Below the pieces are notes generated by a model. That model had not been told where the DNA came from and ran no database searches. It saw only the letters and a program-made list of their open reading frames with translations. This document shows positions 22,692 to 35,691 of a stretch of 64,000 nucleotides of DNA, one piece after another. The position numbers and the translations under genes were made by a program. The number at the start of each line of letters is the position of its first letter. Positions within the stretch are counted from its first letter, which is position 1. This stretch comes from Colletotrichum lupini (taxonomy: Eukaryota; Ascomycota; Sordariomycetes; Glomerellales; Glomerellaceae): positions 2,914,001 to 2,978,000 of the forward strand of contig NC_064676.1 in assembly GCF_023278565.1 (NCBI RefSeq), read 5' to 3'.

Positions 22692-25053
22692 ATGGGTGCA
22701 CGACAAGCGTTAGGCAAGCGGAAGGAGCCGCAGGCGGATGTATCTGCTCCTGTTGACGACGAGTTTGGCGCAACGTTGGAAGGTGTCTTGTCCGGGAGCG
22801 AAGATGATTCCGACTACGAAGAAACTTCCGAGTCTGAGGGCGAAGACAATGGCCTGAACGGCGAGGAGTCAGAGGACGAGGAAGACGATGAGGACATTCT
22901 CAGCGACGAAATACCATCCGATGCCGACGACGAAGACATTGCCTCCAAGCTCAAGTCAACAAACCTAGGCAAGGACGCTGGCGCTGTCGACAACGAAGAG
23001 GACGACAAGCCCAACTATCGCGTCGTGACTGGTGCCAACGGCGAAGAGCGCTACGAGTACGACGAAATTAACGCCGAGTACGACTCCGACGACAGTGACG
23101 CCCAGGAGCCCGTCAACACAATTGGCAACATCCCTCTTTCTTTCTACGATTCTTACCCTCACATCGGGTACGACATCAATGGCAAGAAGATTATGCGCCC
23201 GGCCGCCGGCGAGGCATTGGATGCCCTGCTCGAGACCATTGAGCTCCCCAAGGGCTGGACTGGCTTGACGGACCCCCAGACCGGCAAGCCCCTCAACCTG
23301 AGCCAGGATGAGCTGGAGCTTTTGCGCCGCGTACAGATGAACGAGGTTCCCGAAGAAGGCTATGATCCTTACCCCGTGAGTATCCACAGACTATGTGCGA
23401 CATGCCTTCGAGACTAATGATACCCAGGAAATGGTCCACTGGTTCACAGCACACGAGGAGAAGATGCCCCTTAGCGCGGCGCCCGAACCGAAACGCCGTT
23501 TCGTCCCCTCCAAGCACGAGGCGAAGCGCATTGCCAAGCTCGTCAAGGCCATCAAGGACGGACACATCTTGCCGTACAAGTCGGCGGAAGAGAAGGAGAA
23601 GGAGGAAGCCGAGAAGGAAGAAGTCTACTACGACGTATGGGCGAACGAGGAGGAGCGCCCGCCGCACGTCATGGACATCCCGGCACCCAAGCTTCCTCCT
23701 CCAGGCTACGACCTCAGTTACAACCCTCCCCCCGAGTACCTCCCAACAGAAGCCGAGAGGGAAGAGTGGGAGAAGGCCGATCCCGAGGACAGAGAGAAGG
23801 AGTACATGCCCGCCAAGTTTGATTCGTTGCGCAAAGTCCCCGCCTACGGCGAGTTCGTCAAGGAGCGCTTTGAGCGCTGTCTGGATCTTTACCTCGCTCC
23901 TCGCGTGCGCAAGAACAGGCTCAACATCGACCCGGCGTCACTTCTTCCCAAGCTGCCCCGTCCCGAGGAGCTCAGGCCTTTCCCCACATCTTGCCAGACT
24001 GTCTTCCGCGGCCACGAGGGTCGCGTGCGGTCTTCTGCCATCAGCCCTAACGGCGAGTGGCTTGCAAGCGGTGGTGACGACGGTACTGTGCGCTTGTGGC
24101 ATCTCCGTACCGGTCGCCAGGAGTGGATGGCCAAGCTCAGTCTCGATGAGGCTGTGAACGCTGTCCGCTGGCGTCCTAACAAGGAGACCTTCATCCTGGC
24201 CGCCGCTGCAGGTGAAGACCTCTTCTTTGCAGTTCCTCCCCGCGGTGCGGACGGCATTGACAAGGCCAGCCGTGACATTATCGACGCTGGTTTCGGTTAC
24301 GCCACGCAGAACCCTCAACCCGCAGCTGCAGTCACCAAGGAGCACCCGGGCAAGTGGGCCAGACCCGGCTCTAAGCTGGAGGCTGCTGGCGTCCTGCTCA
24401 AGGCCACTGTCAGGTCCGTCATCAAAGTGATCAACTGGCACAGACGCGGAGACTTCCTCAGCACCGTCTCCCCCAACGGCCAGCGCAGCGCAGTTGCTAT
24501 TCACACCCTCTCGAAGCATCTGACTCAGATTCCCTTCCGCAAGCTGCCCGGTCTCGCCCAGACGGCGCAGTTCCACCCGTCGCGGCCGCTCTTCTTTGTC
24601 GCGACCCAGCGCATGATCCGCTGCTACGACCTCCAGAGACAGGAACTCGTCAAGGTCATCCAGCCCGGCGCCCGCTGGATTTCGTCCTTTGACGTGCATT
24701 CTGGCGGTGACAACATCGTGGTGGGATCCTACGACAGACGCCTGCTGTGGCACGATCTCGACCTCTCCAACCGCCCGTACAAGACGATGCGCTTCCACTC
24801 GGAGGCCATCCGCGCCGTCAAGTACCACCGCAGTTTCCCCCTGTTCGCCGACGCCAGTGATGACGGCACGCTGCAAATCTTCCACGGCAAGGTCGTGACC
24901 GATCTCATGGAGAACCCGACCATTGTGCCGGTGAAGATGCTCAAGGGTCACAAGATTGTCAACAAGCTCGGTGTTCTGGACGTGGACTGGCATCCTACGG
25001 AGCCTTGGTGTGTGAGTGCCGGCGCTGACGGCACCTGTATCCTCTGGACCTGA
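22692..25053 (+). CDS. ERB1: Ribosome biogenesis protein ERB1 (BOP1 homologue)
   Basis: Two exons (22692-23375 and 23428-25053) around a 52-nt intron encode 769 residues, close to the family's usual size. ERB1/BOP1 acts in the nucleolus in the NOP7-ERB1-YTM1 (PeBoW) complex required for 27S pre-rRNA processing and 60S assembly. Residues ~1-150 are strongly acidic (runs of Glu/Asp with Ser). The BOP1 N-terminal domain follows, including YDPYPEMVHWFT at the splice junction and [22 protein letters not shown]-terminal WD40 propeller begins near residue 420 ([31 protein letters not shown]) and closes with [12 protein letters not shown]. The start is chosen at the ATG after an ACCACCACA context; the acidic tract follows directly. 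Single-copy housekeeping gene. Confidence 0.95.
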
Positions 25054-25559
25054 TGAGTGAGTTCATCCATGGTTAGGGGAGGATACTTGTAAGTTTTCAC
25101 AAAAAGACAGCGAGGCGTTGGGAAGAACCAAAAAGAACCAAAAGAAGGATCCTTCAACAAAACTAGACAAGTTTGCTTTTTTTTTTTTCCAAAAATTTGT
25201 TTATGTTAGATAATTCGCCCCCGATTTACCTACAACGCAGGATGGTGTCATTAATGGATGTCGAATTTGTACAACCCATTTTTTCCGATATCGTGATTTT
25301 TAAAACACTCGCTGTGAACCTGGAGGGACGAAACTAGCCTCATCATATCCGTATTATGGAGAGACCTCGACCAAATATGCAAGATGGAATTTAGTCACTT
25401 GGCGACGGAAGACGATGCCGAAGGGGCCGAAAACCCCACGGCGCCAGCACAGGGTGTTTGGCTGCAAGTTTAAGGGCGATGATATTCTGCCAGCGCCTGC
25501 CGATATCCCGCCCCCAAGTGTGGCTGCGGCCGCTCCTGCCTCCGACCACGGAGCCCAGC

Positions 25560-25612
25560 TACCTATACCCACCTATTTACCTACCTACTTACTTACCTAC
25601 CCACCTATAACT
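25560..25612. repeat. ACCT-type degenerate tetranucleotide run
   Basis: Irregular ACCT/TACC repeats directly at the switch from balanced to AT-rich sequence, marking the left border of the transposon block. Confidence 0.6.
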
Positions 25613-26700
25613 ACTATTTTATTAACCTTACCGTTACTATTATTACTACTATTACTAATTAAAGCTATTTTTAACGTTAATATATTATAAAAAAAGAATA
25701 ATTATAAAGTTAATAATCTTTTTATTTATTAATATATTATTAATTATAACGATTACGGTTACGTAAAGTACGATTACTTGTTTTATAACTAGCGCTTCTC
25801 TAGCCTACTTAAGGCTAGAATAGTACTTAACGAGGCTACTTACGAGGCTAGTTTTATAGTCCGAATTATTTAATATAAACCCTTTATTAAAATACTAATT
25901 AATATTACTTATTATTATACTTATAGCCCGCGTTATAATTAAAAATATTAATATTTTATAAAATTAACTTATTTAAATAAGTAGTACAAATCCTTAACCT
26001 CGTTTATAAACTATTATTAATAAATTATTATTAGCTTTTTAAATAGTAACTAGCTCTTTTATTTTATTATTAATAACTTTTATAATTACTATAACTACTT
26101 ATTTAATAATACTAACGCTTTTATATATTACTATTACGCGTTATTACGTAATAAAAAGGACTAAATTATTAACTAATAAAATAAAAGTATTCGATCTATC
26201 TAAATCCTTTCGAGCCTCTAATTAAAAAATAGTAATTATAATAATATTATTAACCGTAATATACTTAATATACTAACTACTTACTATTATAATAAATTAG
26301 GTAATAAGTCCCTTATTAAATAGTTATTTAATTAATTATATAATTTTATAAAATATTAATACCGCTTTTAATATAATAACGCGGGCTATATTACGAGCTT
26401 ATTTATTATACTTATTATTACGATTTCCCTACTTTAATAATATTTAAATATTTTATTAATAAATTCCATATATAAAACTAATTAATTTAATATATCACTA
26501 TTTAATATTTATAGAGCTATAAATCCCCCCGACGGAGTAATCCGCCGGGGCCGTACCGTATATTACGTATTAGAGAAAACTGGGTATATTGCGCTCTATA
26601 CTTAATTACTAATTAAAATAGTAGTTAACCGACTTAACCGTTATTTTCTTTTTATTAATAGCTCCTGACCTTCCCCCGCTCGTTTAGAGGGCGAGCTATA

Positions 26701-26890
26701 TATAAGAGATTAGGCTATAAGTACTTAACTAACGAGACTATAATATAAGTATAAATATATTATAAGACTAAAGCTTATAGAGTCCTTTATAAGGGCTCTA
26801 TTTTTTAAAAAGTTTTTTTATAATACGATCCGTATACTAGTTACTATATTATTAATATTTTATTACTAACTATATCCTAAATTTATTATA
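26701..26890 (-). repeat. 3' LTR of the gypsy element (190 bp)
   Basis: Aligns end to end with 35502-35691. The differences are mainly G/A and C/T. It starts TATAAGAG and ends CCTAAATTTATTATA, consistent with a mutated TG...CA. Confidence 0.85.
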
Positions 26891-29800
26891 ATTACTCCCC
26901 CCTTACGTAACTCTAGTCCCTAAAATTATTATATAATATCTTTTTTTAATATTAATAATAAAGCTATTAACGTTATTATTCGTAATAAATTTTATAAGGT
27001 ATTAATAATATCCTTTCTTATTTAAAAATAAAGTATTATTCTTATTTTTTTATTTAATAAATACTTTATTATTATTATTTAGTAATAGCGCGCTAACTAG
27101 TTATTAAGTTAGTAATATATATTTATAATAAAATATTCTAACTATTATAATATATAAAAGCCTATTTAACCTCGTGGTTATTATTATTACTAAGTTATTA
27201 AGTATAATAAAAGATTTTCTTTTTATTACTAGTTACGTATTTACTTTTTTTTCTCTCTTTTTATTTAATAACCGTTTTATAAATTCTTTTTTATATAACT
27301 AAACTTTTTTTTTATAATATTCTAATTCCGTATCGTTTCTTAATTATAACTCTCTCGCTATACTATTATTAAGTATTTACTAAAATATTTACTATTTTAT
27401 ATATTTAGGATATACTTAATATAGAGTATAATCCTAAAAAAAGCTTTTATAGTCTCCGTAATAGTACTTTTTATATATACTACTTAGTTAGTATATATTA
27501 TAATATTAATAAGCTCGTTTATATTACCGGCGCTTATATTATTAAGTATATTATTTATTAAATTAATAAAAAGAAGTATTTTATTATAAGTTATCGAGTC
27601 CTTACTAATCCGTTATTAAAATATTAGTTAATAATATTTCTTAAGTTCTCGAGGAACTATATAGCGCCGCTTAGTTTATTTAAAATATTCTTATAAAGTT
27701 TTATAATATTAAGGAATAAGGTAGCTTTAATTTTTATAAGCGCAGCTATATTTTTTATATTTTTAACTATATTATTAATATATAAAAAAAGGTTACTATT
27801 TATATTACTAACCTATTAATAAATAATAAAATAAAAAAGGTCTATTTTAAATAGGCTACTTTTTAAGAGCTTATTATTAATTATAAGTATTTAAACTTAT
27901 CAATCTCGATTATAATAAGTCGTTAGTAATCGTTTAGCGAATTTTTTTTTATTAACTTAGATTTCTCTTCTTAGGCTAGTATCCTTAATATTAATAATAA
28001 AACTAAAATTATTTCTTATTTTAATTACTTCTAACTAGCTTATTTTTATAATAATAGCTATATAACTATTCTATAAAATAACCTTAATACTTTAACTTAG
28101 TATTATAAAAAGATTCCTAAGGGCGTTATTATTATATATATTTAAGAATTTCTTACTTTTTTTATTTTTTATAAACGCATTACTAAGTTCTTAATAAATA
28201 AAGTACTTATTTATATTATTATTATATATAGTACTATTTTTATTTTTTATAATCCTAAAACTCGGACTTTTATTAAAAAGCGTACTCTTATTATTAACTA
28301 TATTCTTAATAATAATAACGAGCGGGACGGTTTTAGGTTTAAGTTTAATAAGTTTTAATATAAAAATATTAAATTTAAAAAGCTTAGTAACGATTTAAAA
28401 AAAAAAAATTAATATTATAATAAGCGTTATTATTTTAATGTTAATAACTTATTAACCCCTATTTATAACGCTCTTTTTAATATAAATAAGGGTACCCTAG
28501 CTCTTAGTTATATTATTTTAAATTTTAATAAAACTAGTATTATGCTCTTTTTATTTTAAGTAAAAGCTTTATAACGGCTTAATAAAGTTATTACTTATAT
28601 TAAAATTAAAGCTACGGGTTATAATAAATAGTTTAACGTTAATAAGTTTTTTATAAATATTAATATTATTAAGGTCCCTTAGCTTAACTAAGATTACGAG
28701 AGCGTTACTTTGGATAACGTCCCCTATCCCCGACCTGTTATTAATAATAATAATATTACGCTTTTTATTTTATTTCTTATTTTACTTTTTATTATAACTC
28801 TTATTATACTTCTTATTATAGCTCCCGTTATACTTCTTATTATAGTTCTTATTATACTTTTTATTATAGTTTTTAATAATAACTAAGTAACGAACGCTCT
28901 ATAAACTACTATTACTAATATATATAATATTTTACGTAACTTTGACTACCTCTCTTTTATTTATTATAATATTAATAAAGTTAACGGCCTTATTCTAAGT
29001 AGTTAGTTAAGTATACGTACAAAGCTTTTCCACTTTTTATTTACCGAGCGGACTATTATTATTAATTATTAAGTTTTAAAAATATATATTAAAGCCGCTA
29101 TTATTATTATTAATATTATATAAGTTATTCTTCTTACGTAACTAAATCTTAGTAATCTTTTAGTAACGTATTACTAAGGGTTATAATATTAAGTCTTTTT
29201 TTTAAGAATTACGCTAAGCTAAATTAAAAGGGTTTTATAATATATTATTAATTAACTTATTTTTAGTAACTTTTTACTACGAACTTAACGTTTATTATCC
29301 TATTTTATATATACTTTTTTTTATAATATTTAAATTTATTAATTACTTTTATTAGCCCTTTAAAATATTTAATAAGCTTTTATATATTATACTTAATAAG
29401 CTACTTAGCTTATTTAATAAAATATTATAAGTTTTCTTTCTCATTTTATATTATAACGATTTGTTTAATTTTTTAAACGTCTTATTCGTTTTTTAACTCC
29501 AAGAGATTTACTATCTAATTATTAACTATTTAGTAATTTCTTTATAACTTAAGTTAAAAAACTAAAAAAATATTATATATTCTTTAATATTATTTTAATA
29601 AATATACTTAGTAAGCCTATTTCCCTACCCTTTTAGTTATTATTATTTTAATATATCTCGGCGTTAGTTTATTATTTTTAAATCGTATATTTTTATTAAT
29701 AAGCCGACGACCTTTTTATAATTAAATTTTTTTAGGGTATATCTTTTATTATAGTAAGCTACTTAGCTTTTAAAAACTTATACTTACGCTTACGTAGCCT

Positions 29801-30234
29801 AGGCCCTAATTTTTTTAATTTTTTAGACCCTTTTCTAAACCCCCTAAACTATAACTTTATAATTAAATATATATTTAACGTACTTAGGGTAGCAGTTATA
29901 TAATATTATATATAGGGATACTTTTATAATAAAGTATTAACTATTATTATATATAAACTCAGCCTTTTTTAACTATACTATTTACTTATTTAATAAGCCC
30001 TTAGTATAAATCTTTAAATATCTTTTTAATATTTAATAAGTTTATTCCGTTTAGCTATCCGTTTATAAATAATATATAGTAAATAGTTAGTAATATATTA
30101 CCCGTTCCTTAGTAAACTCTTTTTAAAATACGCTTATAAAGAGCTTATTTTTATTTATAATAATACTTTTTAGCGTACTAAACTTATATTTAACCTCTTA
30201 GTATAAAATACTTATTATTTATACTATATTAAGT

Positions 30235-30260
30235 CCCCCCGACGGAGCAATCCGCCGGGG
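30235..30260. repeat. Terminal GC-rich hairpin of element E with a GNRA loop
   Basis: CCCCGACGGA pairs with TCCGCCGGGG with one mismatch around a GCAA loop. In E copy 1 (from 26525) the stem is unchanged and the loop is GTAA, also of GNRA type, even though the rest of that copy is heavily mutated. Confidence 0.6.
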
Positions 30261-30318
30261 CCGTACCGTGTATTACGTATTGGGGAAAACTGGGTATATT
30301 GCGCTCTATACCTAACTA

Positions 30319-30792
30319 CTAATTAAAACAGTCAACCGACTCGACCGTTGTCTTCCTTTTATCAACAGCTCCCAACCTTCCGCCGCCCGCCTATAGGGCG
30401 AGCTTCACCCACTCTAACGCGCACAGGACCTCCTAGTGCTAGCCCGCGTGGGCAGCTAGGTCCAGCATAATCTGTTCTTTTATATAGGTATTATCGTTAC
30501 CCGGGGGGTCCCGTAGGAGCCGTCTAAGGCGCCGGCTTATCGCCCTAACCCTGTACACCTCCGGCCCGTCTATCGTGGCTATTATAGCCAGGCCGGCGTC
30601 GATGTGCCGGATCCTGGCATCCGTACCGGCCTAGCTGTCTACGGCGCCTATAATATTACCCAGCCGAATTCCGCACCGCCGGAAGGTACTTCGCTACTTC
30701 TTGGGCGTGCCCACGTTGGCCACGATGGCCACAGCGTCGAGCTGGCCGAAGAGGGCGCCCAGCCCGAGAGGGGCAGACTTGTCGACGGGCAT
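30319..30792 (-). pseudogene. Open frame of element E (about 157 codons, interrupted by TAG codons)
   Basis: From ATG at 30792 (MPVDKSAPLGLGALFGQLDA) the frame runs to a TAG at 30319 with five internal TAG codons and no TAA or TGA. It includes GTDARIRHIDAGLAIIATID, AISRRLRRLLRDPPG and YIKEQIMLDLAAHAG. E copy 1 aligns codon by codon in the same frame without length change where I compared it (KSAPLKLGAL, NSRAGTD), and at one internal stop it has CGG instead of TAG. That argues for a real coding gene spoiled by CAG-to-TAG type RIP changes. The 5' leader has a CAAACAAATCC tandem. I do not recognise the product; it has Arg-rich helices and no known transposase motif. Confidence 0.6.
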
Positions 30793-33129
30793 CTTTGGGT
30801 TCTCGTCGAGGTGGTATTTTGACTGGCCAACCTCTTGACTAGTTGTCTGACTAGCTGTCCAGGTGGTGGTTTGTGTATTGATGGGTTTGTTTGGTGGATT
30901 TGTTTAGTGGATTTGTTTGGTAGATTTGTTTGGTTTGAATAGAGAGCAGCTTTGGGCGATGTTAGAAGCGATGAGGATAGAAAGAATCTTTGCGAGCTCT
31001 GGTACGAAGAGCAGTAGATATTAGCCCATTTGGCCCTTTCTCTAGAAACCTCTACGTTGCCATTAAAGTTTAGAACCTCTGCGGTTAAGGAAGGCCGCCT
31101 CTGACCATTGCGGCCGACTATAGCGGCCGACTATTGCGGCTAACTATTACGGCTAACCTCTGCCGTCGACCTTTCCGGCCGGCGCCGCCGCGTAACGAAG
31201 AGGGCAGCTTGCCCATCCCGAATCAAATGGCGGTTTTCGTATTAAAATCACTATATTACGTTAAGCGCGTGCTTAGGATATATTGCGCGTATTATATAGT
31301 TAAAAAGTATACTATATCGTGTGATTTCCCTTAAAAGCGTGATCCCGTTAAGGTCGATCTTTTGTGCCTATAAAGCCGGAAAAAAAAACCACCACATACT
31401 ATATTAAGTATTTTAATAATAAGTAAGAACTTTACGAACTTTATTATATAATAAATAATAATTAAAATATTATTATATTCTATACTATTATTATAAGTAC
31501 TTAGTAATAGCCCCGTAATAAAGTTTATAAATATTTTTTAAAATAAATATAAGGGTAGTAATAATAACTATAGCTACTTATATAGCTTATATCTTAGGGT
31601 TATAAGTTTTAAATAATATTTATAATTTTTAACGTATTCTTAAATATTTTATTAAATATTTTTTTAATAAAACTTCTTTTAAATTAGCTCGAGAGTTTTC
31701 GTAGCTCTTATATAACTTACTTTATAGTCGTCGTAATATTAATAAAAGATCTCTATTTAAAAAGACTTTATTTAAAGAATAATAAGTTTTTTTTTAAAAA
31801 ATAGTATACCCTATTTATTAAATAAATAAATTTTTAGCTCGCTAGTTATAATACGAACTCTTATTAATTATAATATATAAAACTCGTCTTTAGCTTATAA
31901 TTCTTTAATAAGCTTTTTAGTTTTTAATAAGAAATAAGAAGTAAATACTATTTTACCCCTTATAAGCTTTTTTATAACGGGGTATAGGATATATTATTTT
32001 AATATAATAATCTTAGCTTTATTTAACTCCTTTTTATCCTTACCGGACTATTAATAAGTATTTACTAATAACTCTCTTATTTTTTTATTTTAAGTTATTA
32101 TAATAATAACTATTACTATTTTATTAATACGCCCTATAATACGTTATTAATATAGGGGAAAAAATTCCCTATCTTTAGAACTAGTTAATATTTAACTAGG
32201 ATTATAAAAAGAGGCCTTAACTATTTAAACGTATACCTTAGTAATATTATTTTATCTTTTTAAGCTAATTATCCTTTATTAAACATTAAGTAGTAATTCG
32301 TTAATAAGATATAGCTTTTAAGTTAGTATAAAGAGGACGTTTTTATAAAATACTTCTTTTTTTATATAATCTAGCTTTTTAAATAAACTATTTACTAAGT
32401 TCGTTTTCTCTAGTTAGTATTCTAAGTTAAAGTTAAATATTAATAGTTTATATACTTACTTCGTAAGCTTTTTTTAAAAGTCCTATATTAGTATATTAAT
32501 TACTGTTTTAAGTATTTAGTAATCCGTTAAAATTATAAACTTTTATAAAAGGCCCTAAAAGTAATAAGCCTAGTACTCTAGCCCTTTTATTATAATAAAT
32601 AGTTCTTATTAACCTGTAGCTTATTATTACTTTATATCCGTAAGCTTTTATAATTAATTAATAATAGGTTACTATTCTTTATTAGCTTATTATAATAAAA
32701 TTATTATAATAGTTTTAATTAAAGCGTCGGTTTTTATTTATATAATATATTATAAGTTTTAATACGTAAGTACGGTTACTAAGATAAAAGCGACCTTTAG
32801 CTAATTAAATACCTCGTTTACTTCTTTAGTTTATTAAAAATCCCTTGTTTACCCCTTTTTTATTTTTAATAATATTATTATTAATATAATAATACCTAAG
32901 TATTTAGTAATAAACTTCTAATAGAAGTTATAGAACCCTAGGAATACTTAAATATCCTTAATAGACTTTAGCGCCTTTTAATTAACGATCGTTCGTACTT
33001 ATAATAAGTTAATTTCGATTTTTTTAATATAATAATATAATTTAAAAACTCGACCCTTTTTAAATAAAACGAGTATTTTAATAGTTTAATAAAAAGCCCG
33101 TATAACTATAAACGTTAAAGGACTTTTTT

Positions 33130-33480
33130 AATATCCTCTATATATTACTTTTTTATTATTAAATAGATTATTAAATCGTTTATATATATTATATAATAAG
33201 TATTTAGTAAGTTAGCGAGCGCTTAGTAAATATATACTTAGAACGTTATAGGTACGTTCGTTAGCTTAAAAAGTATAATAATATACTTAAAATAACTATA
33301 TTAGCTCCGGAACGCTATTTTCTATCGGTCTTTTTTTTTAATTTAGATATAGTAATAAGTATTTTTAATATCTATTTTTAAGATCTATTTTACTTTATAA
33401 AGCTTATTTAAGAGCTTATTAATAAGTAGTAGTAAGTATCGATTTTTTATAATTATTTTATTTAGCCCGTAATAGTTTAT
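33130..33480 (-). pseudogene. Gypsy reverse transcriptase relic
   Basis: Read on the minus strand in one frame, ignoring stops, the translation follows the gypsy reverse transcriptase core. It shows NRYLLLLINKLL, then KIDIKNTYYYI, later KLTNVPITF (family: GLTNAPATF) and YIIYINDLIIYL at the place of the catalytic YxDD box, where the first Asp has become Asn by G-to-A. The mutated catalytic residue and numerous stops mean no activity. Confidence 0.85.
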
Positions 33481-35501
33481 ATAGAAGTATAATATACTAT
33501 CTTTTTTTAATATAAAAAGGATTAGTACCCTAGCCTTATTAATTAAAAATATAATATAACCGTTTACTAAGTTTTTAATAATATACGTATAAAGCTTATT
33601 AAATTATTTTTTATTTAATAAATAGATAAAACTATATAGTAATTTAGTACCTAGAACTAAGTTAATTAAGTATTTTATTTTATTATATAACTACGGTTCT
33701 TTTACTAATTACTTATTAAACGTCTCTATTTCTAATTAAAATTCTAATAATAAACCCCCTCGTAATTTAATCTTCGTTACTCCTATAATATTTCTTATAA
33801 TAGTAATATATAATATATATACCCTTTTATAATTCTTAACGATATTACGAGCTATTACCTCTAGTTTAGTAACTAAAATAGGCTTATATAATTATATATT
33901 TATTATTATATTAATATAAATATCTTTTTAGCTTATTAATAATTATAATAATAAGAGGTTTATTATTTTTTTATCCTTATTAACTATAGTAAATAGTTAT
34001 TAAATCTTTTTTAGCTACTTATAATAGTTAATAAAACAGAGCGTTAATTAATAAGCTTTCCCCTAGCCTATAGCTTTACTTTAAAAGTCCTTTAATAAAG
34101 GAGCTATAATAATAACTAAGGTTAACCCTAAGTAAGTTACGAGCTTAGTATTAATAATATTTATTTTAGAATATATATTTATATTAACCTTTATTAGCTT
34201 TTTAATAATATTTTATAAAACTATTACCCTACTTTTCGTAATTATTCTCCTTAATACTTTTTTAATACTTAGTATAAGTATATTAAGTATATTATTTATA
34301 CTTACTCGTTTTTTAATAAGTTAACTTTTATAACTCTTAGCTTAATAATAACTTATTAAATAGTTATTAACGTTAGTTTTAATTAGGGGTACGTTAGCTT
34401 ATTATTACCCCTACTTCTTAACTTATTTTTTTAATACTTACTAAATATATAGCTTATTTTATTATACGTAAAGTACTTAATATTATTATTACGACGCTTT
34501 TATAATAGCTCGGTACGAGTATTTTTATTATATAGCTTTTATAATATTACTTTTAATAAGTCCCTAAAGCCTAGCCCCTTAAAGCTCTCTTTACTTTTTT
34601 TTATAAAAGGGGGATATTTAACGTAGTTATTTTAATAATAAATATAGCCTTTTCTTATCGTCCTTTTATAATTAGTTACTACTTTTTTATTAATTTAATA
34701 ATTATAGTTTATTAGCCTCATAAATTATATTATATACTCTCTTAATTAAAACTTTATAATAAATTAAATCGTTTTATAACTAAAATAATAGTTTAAAAAA
34801 GAACTAATATACTTCTATTTTTAAATTTTCTATATTTTCTATACTTAGGTTATAATAAATTACTAACTATTTAGTAAGGAACTAAGTAAAAATCTAGCCC
34901 TCTTTTAGCCTTTTTATCCTTAGCTTTTTATAATATTCCCGTTCTTAAGTCTTAGGGTTTACGTATTATTAATAAATAAACGCTAAGAAGTCGCCCTAAA
35001 AAAGGGGATCCTAGAAGCTCTTTTTATAATTATACTATTATATTTATAATAATAAAGATATTTTAAATAAGGCCTATTTAATATATTATTTTATAATACT
35101 TTTTACATAAAGTTTATTACTTATTTTTATAATAATAATCTAGTTTACTACCTAAGTACTCGTAAACTCTTTTTTAATTAGTTTATAATTATAAAAAGAA
35201 GGCTTTTTATATTTTTATTAACTTAGATACGTTACCGGCCGCTTAGTAAGCTATTAAATAAGCTCTTTATATCGACGCCGTTTTTAATTTCGATTTTTAA
35301 TTATTATTTTTATTATTTTATAAAAGTAAGTTATTATTAGGCTTATAAAGTCTATTAAACTAGCTATTTTAGTACTATTTACGCTTTTATACGTACTTTA
35401 ACTTCGTACGTTTAGTAATAAGTTATTAATAAACGCCCTATTTATAATAAATAGGGTCCTCGGGGTATTAACGGGGTAACTAGCCCGTAAGAGTAATTTA
35501 T

Positions 35502-35691
35502 TATAAAAAATTAGGCTATAAGTACCTAACTAGCAAGGCTATAATATAAATATAAGTATATTATAAAACTAAAGCTTATAAAGTCTTTCGTAAAGGCTCT
35601 GCTTTTTAAAAAGTTCTTTTATAATACGATCCGTATATTAGTTATTAAATTATTAATATTTTATTACTAGCCGTATCCCGAATCTATTATA
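35502..35691 (-). repeat. 5' LTR of the gypsy element (190 bp)
   Basis: Partner of 26701-26890; the same length of 190 bp supports the boundaries. It is followed by TTATA, the mutated target duplication, and then the rest of E copy 1. Confidence 0.85.

Larger units (their letters stand above)
30235..31395 (-). mobile_element. Element E, copy 2: 1161 bp, little RIP, nested in the gypsy element
   Basis: Flanked by the perfect 14-bp duplication ATACTATATTAAGT (30221-30234 and 31396-31409). One end opens CCCCCCGACGGAG with a hairpin; the other ends GCCGGAAAAAAAAA and ACCACCAC. It keeps balanced base composition inside AT-rich surroundings. It has no LTRs or terminal inverted repeats. The variable-length-type target duplication and A-run near one end recall non-LTR or SINE-like insertion, but the recognisable frame is on the opposite strand to the A-run. 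An internal TTTGTTTGGTGGA-type tandem stretch lies around 30880-30940, and a CGGCTAACTATTA-type tandem stretch around 31110-31160. Function and class are unknown. Confidence 0.8.
26701..35691 (-). mobile_element. Ty3/gypsy LTR retrotransposon, RIP-degraded, inserted into E copy 1
   Basis: Two 190-bp long terminal repeats bound it. The 5-bp target duplication reads CTATA on the left and TTATA on the right, differing by one C-to-T. Minus-strand orientation is shown by the reverse transcriptase relic at 33.1-33.5 kb and by a polypurine tract (AAGGGGGGAGTAAT in minus sense) directly before the left LTR. Removing the nested E copy leaves about 7.8 kb, a usual size for this family. Many stop codons make it inactive. 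Confidence 0.85.

Noticed and set aside
25415..25690. 91-codon frame at the left border of the AT-rich block
   Set aside because: It runs into the ACCT repeat and AT-rich DNA, giving Tyr/Leu/Pro repeats; not a plausible gene.
28700..28870. Tandem-looking TTATTATAGCTC units inside the gypsy element
   Set aside because: Likely a RIP-mutated repetitive coding stretch of the element rather than a separate repeat; too degenerate to define a unit.
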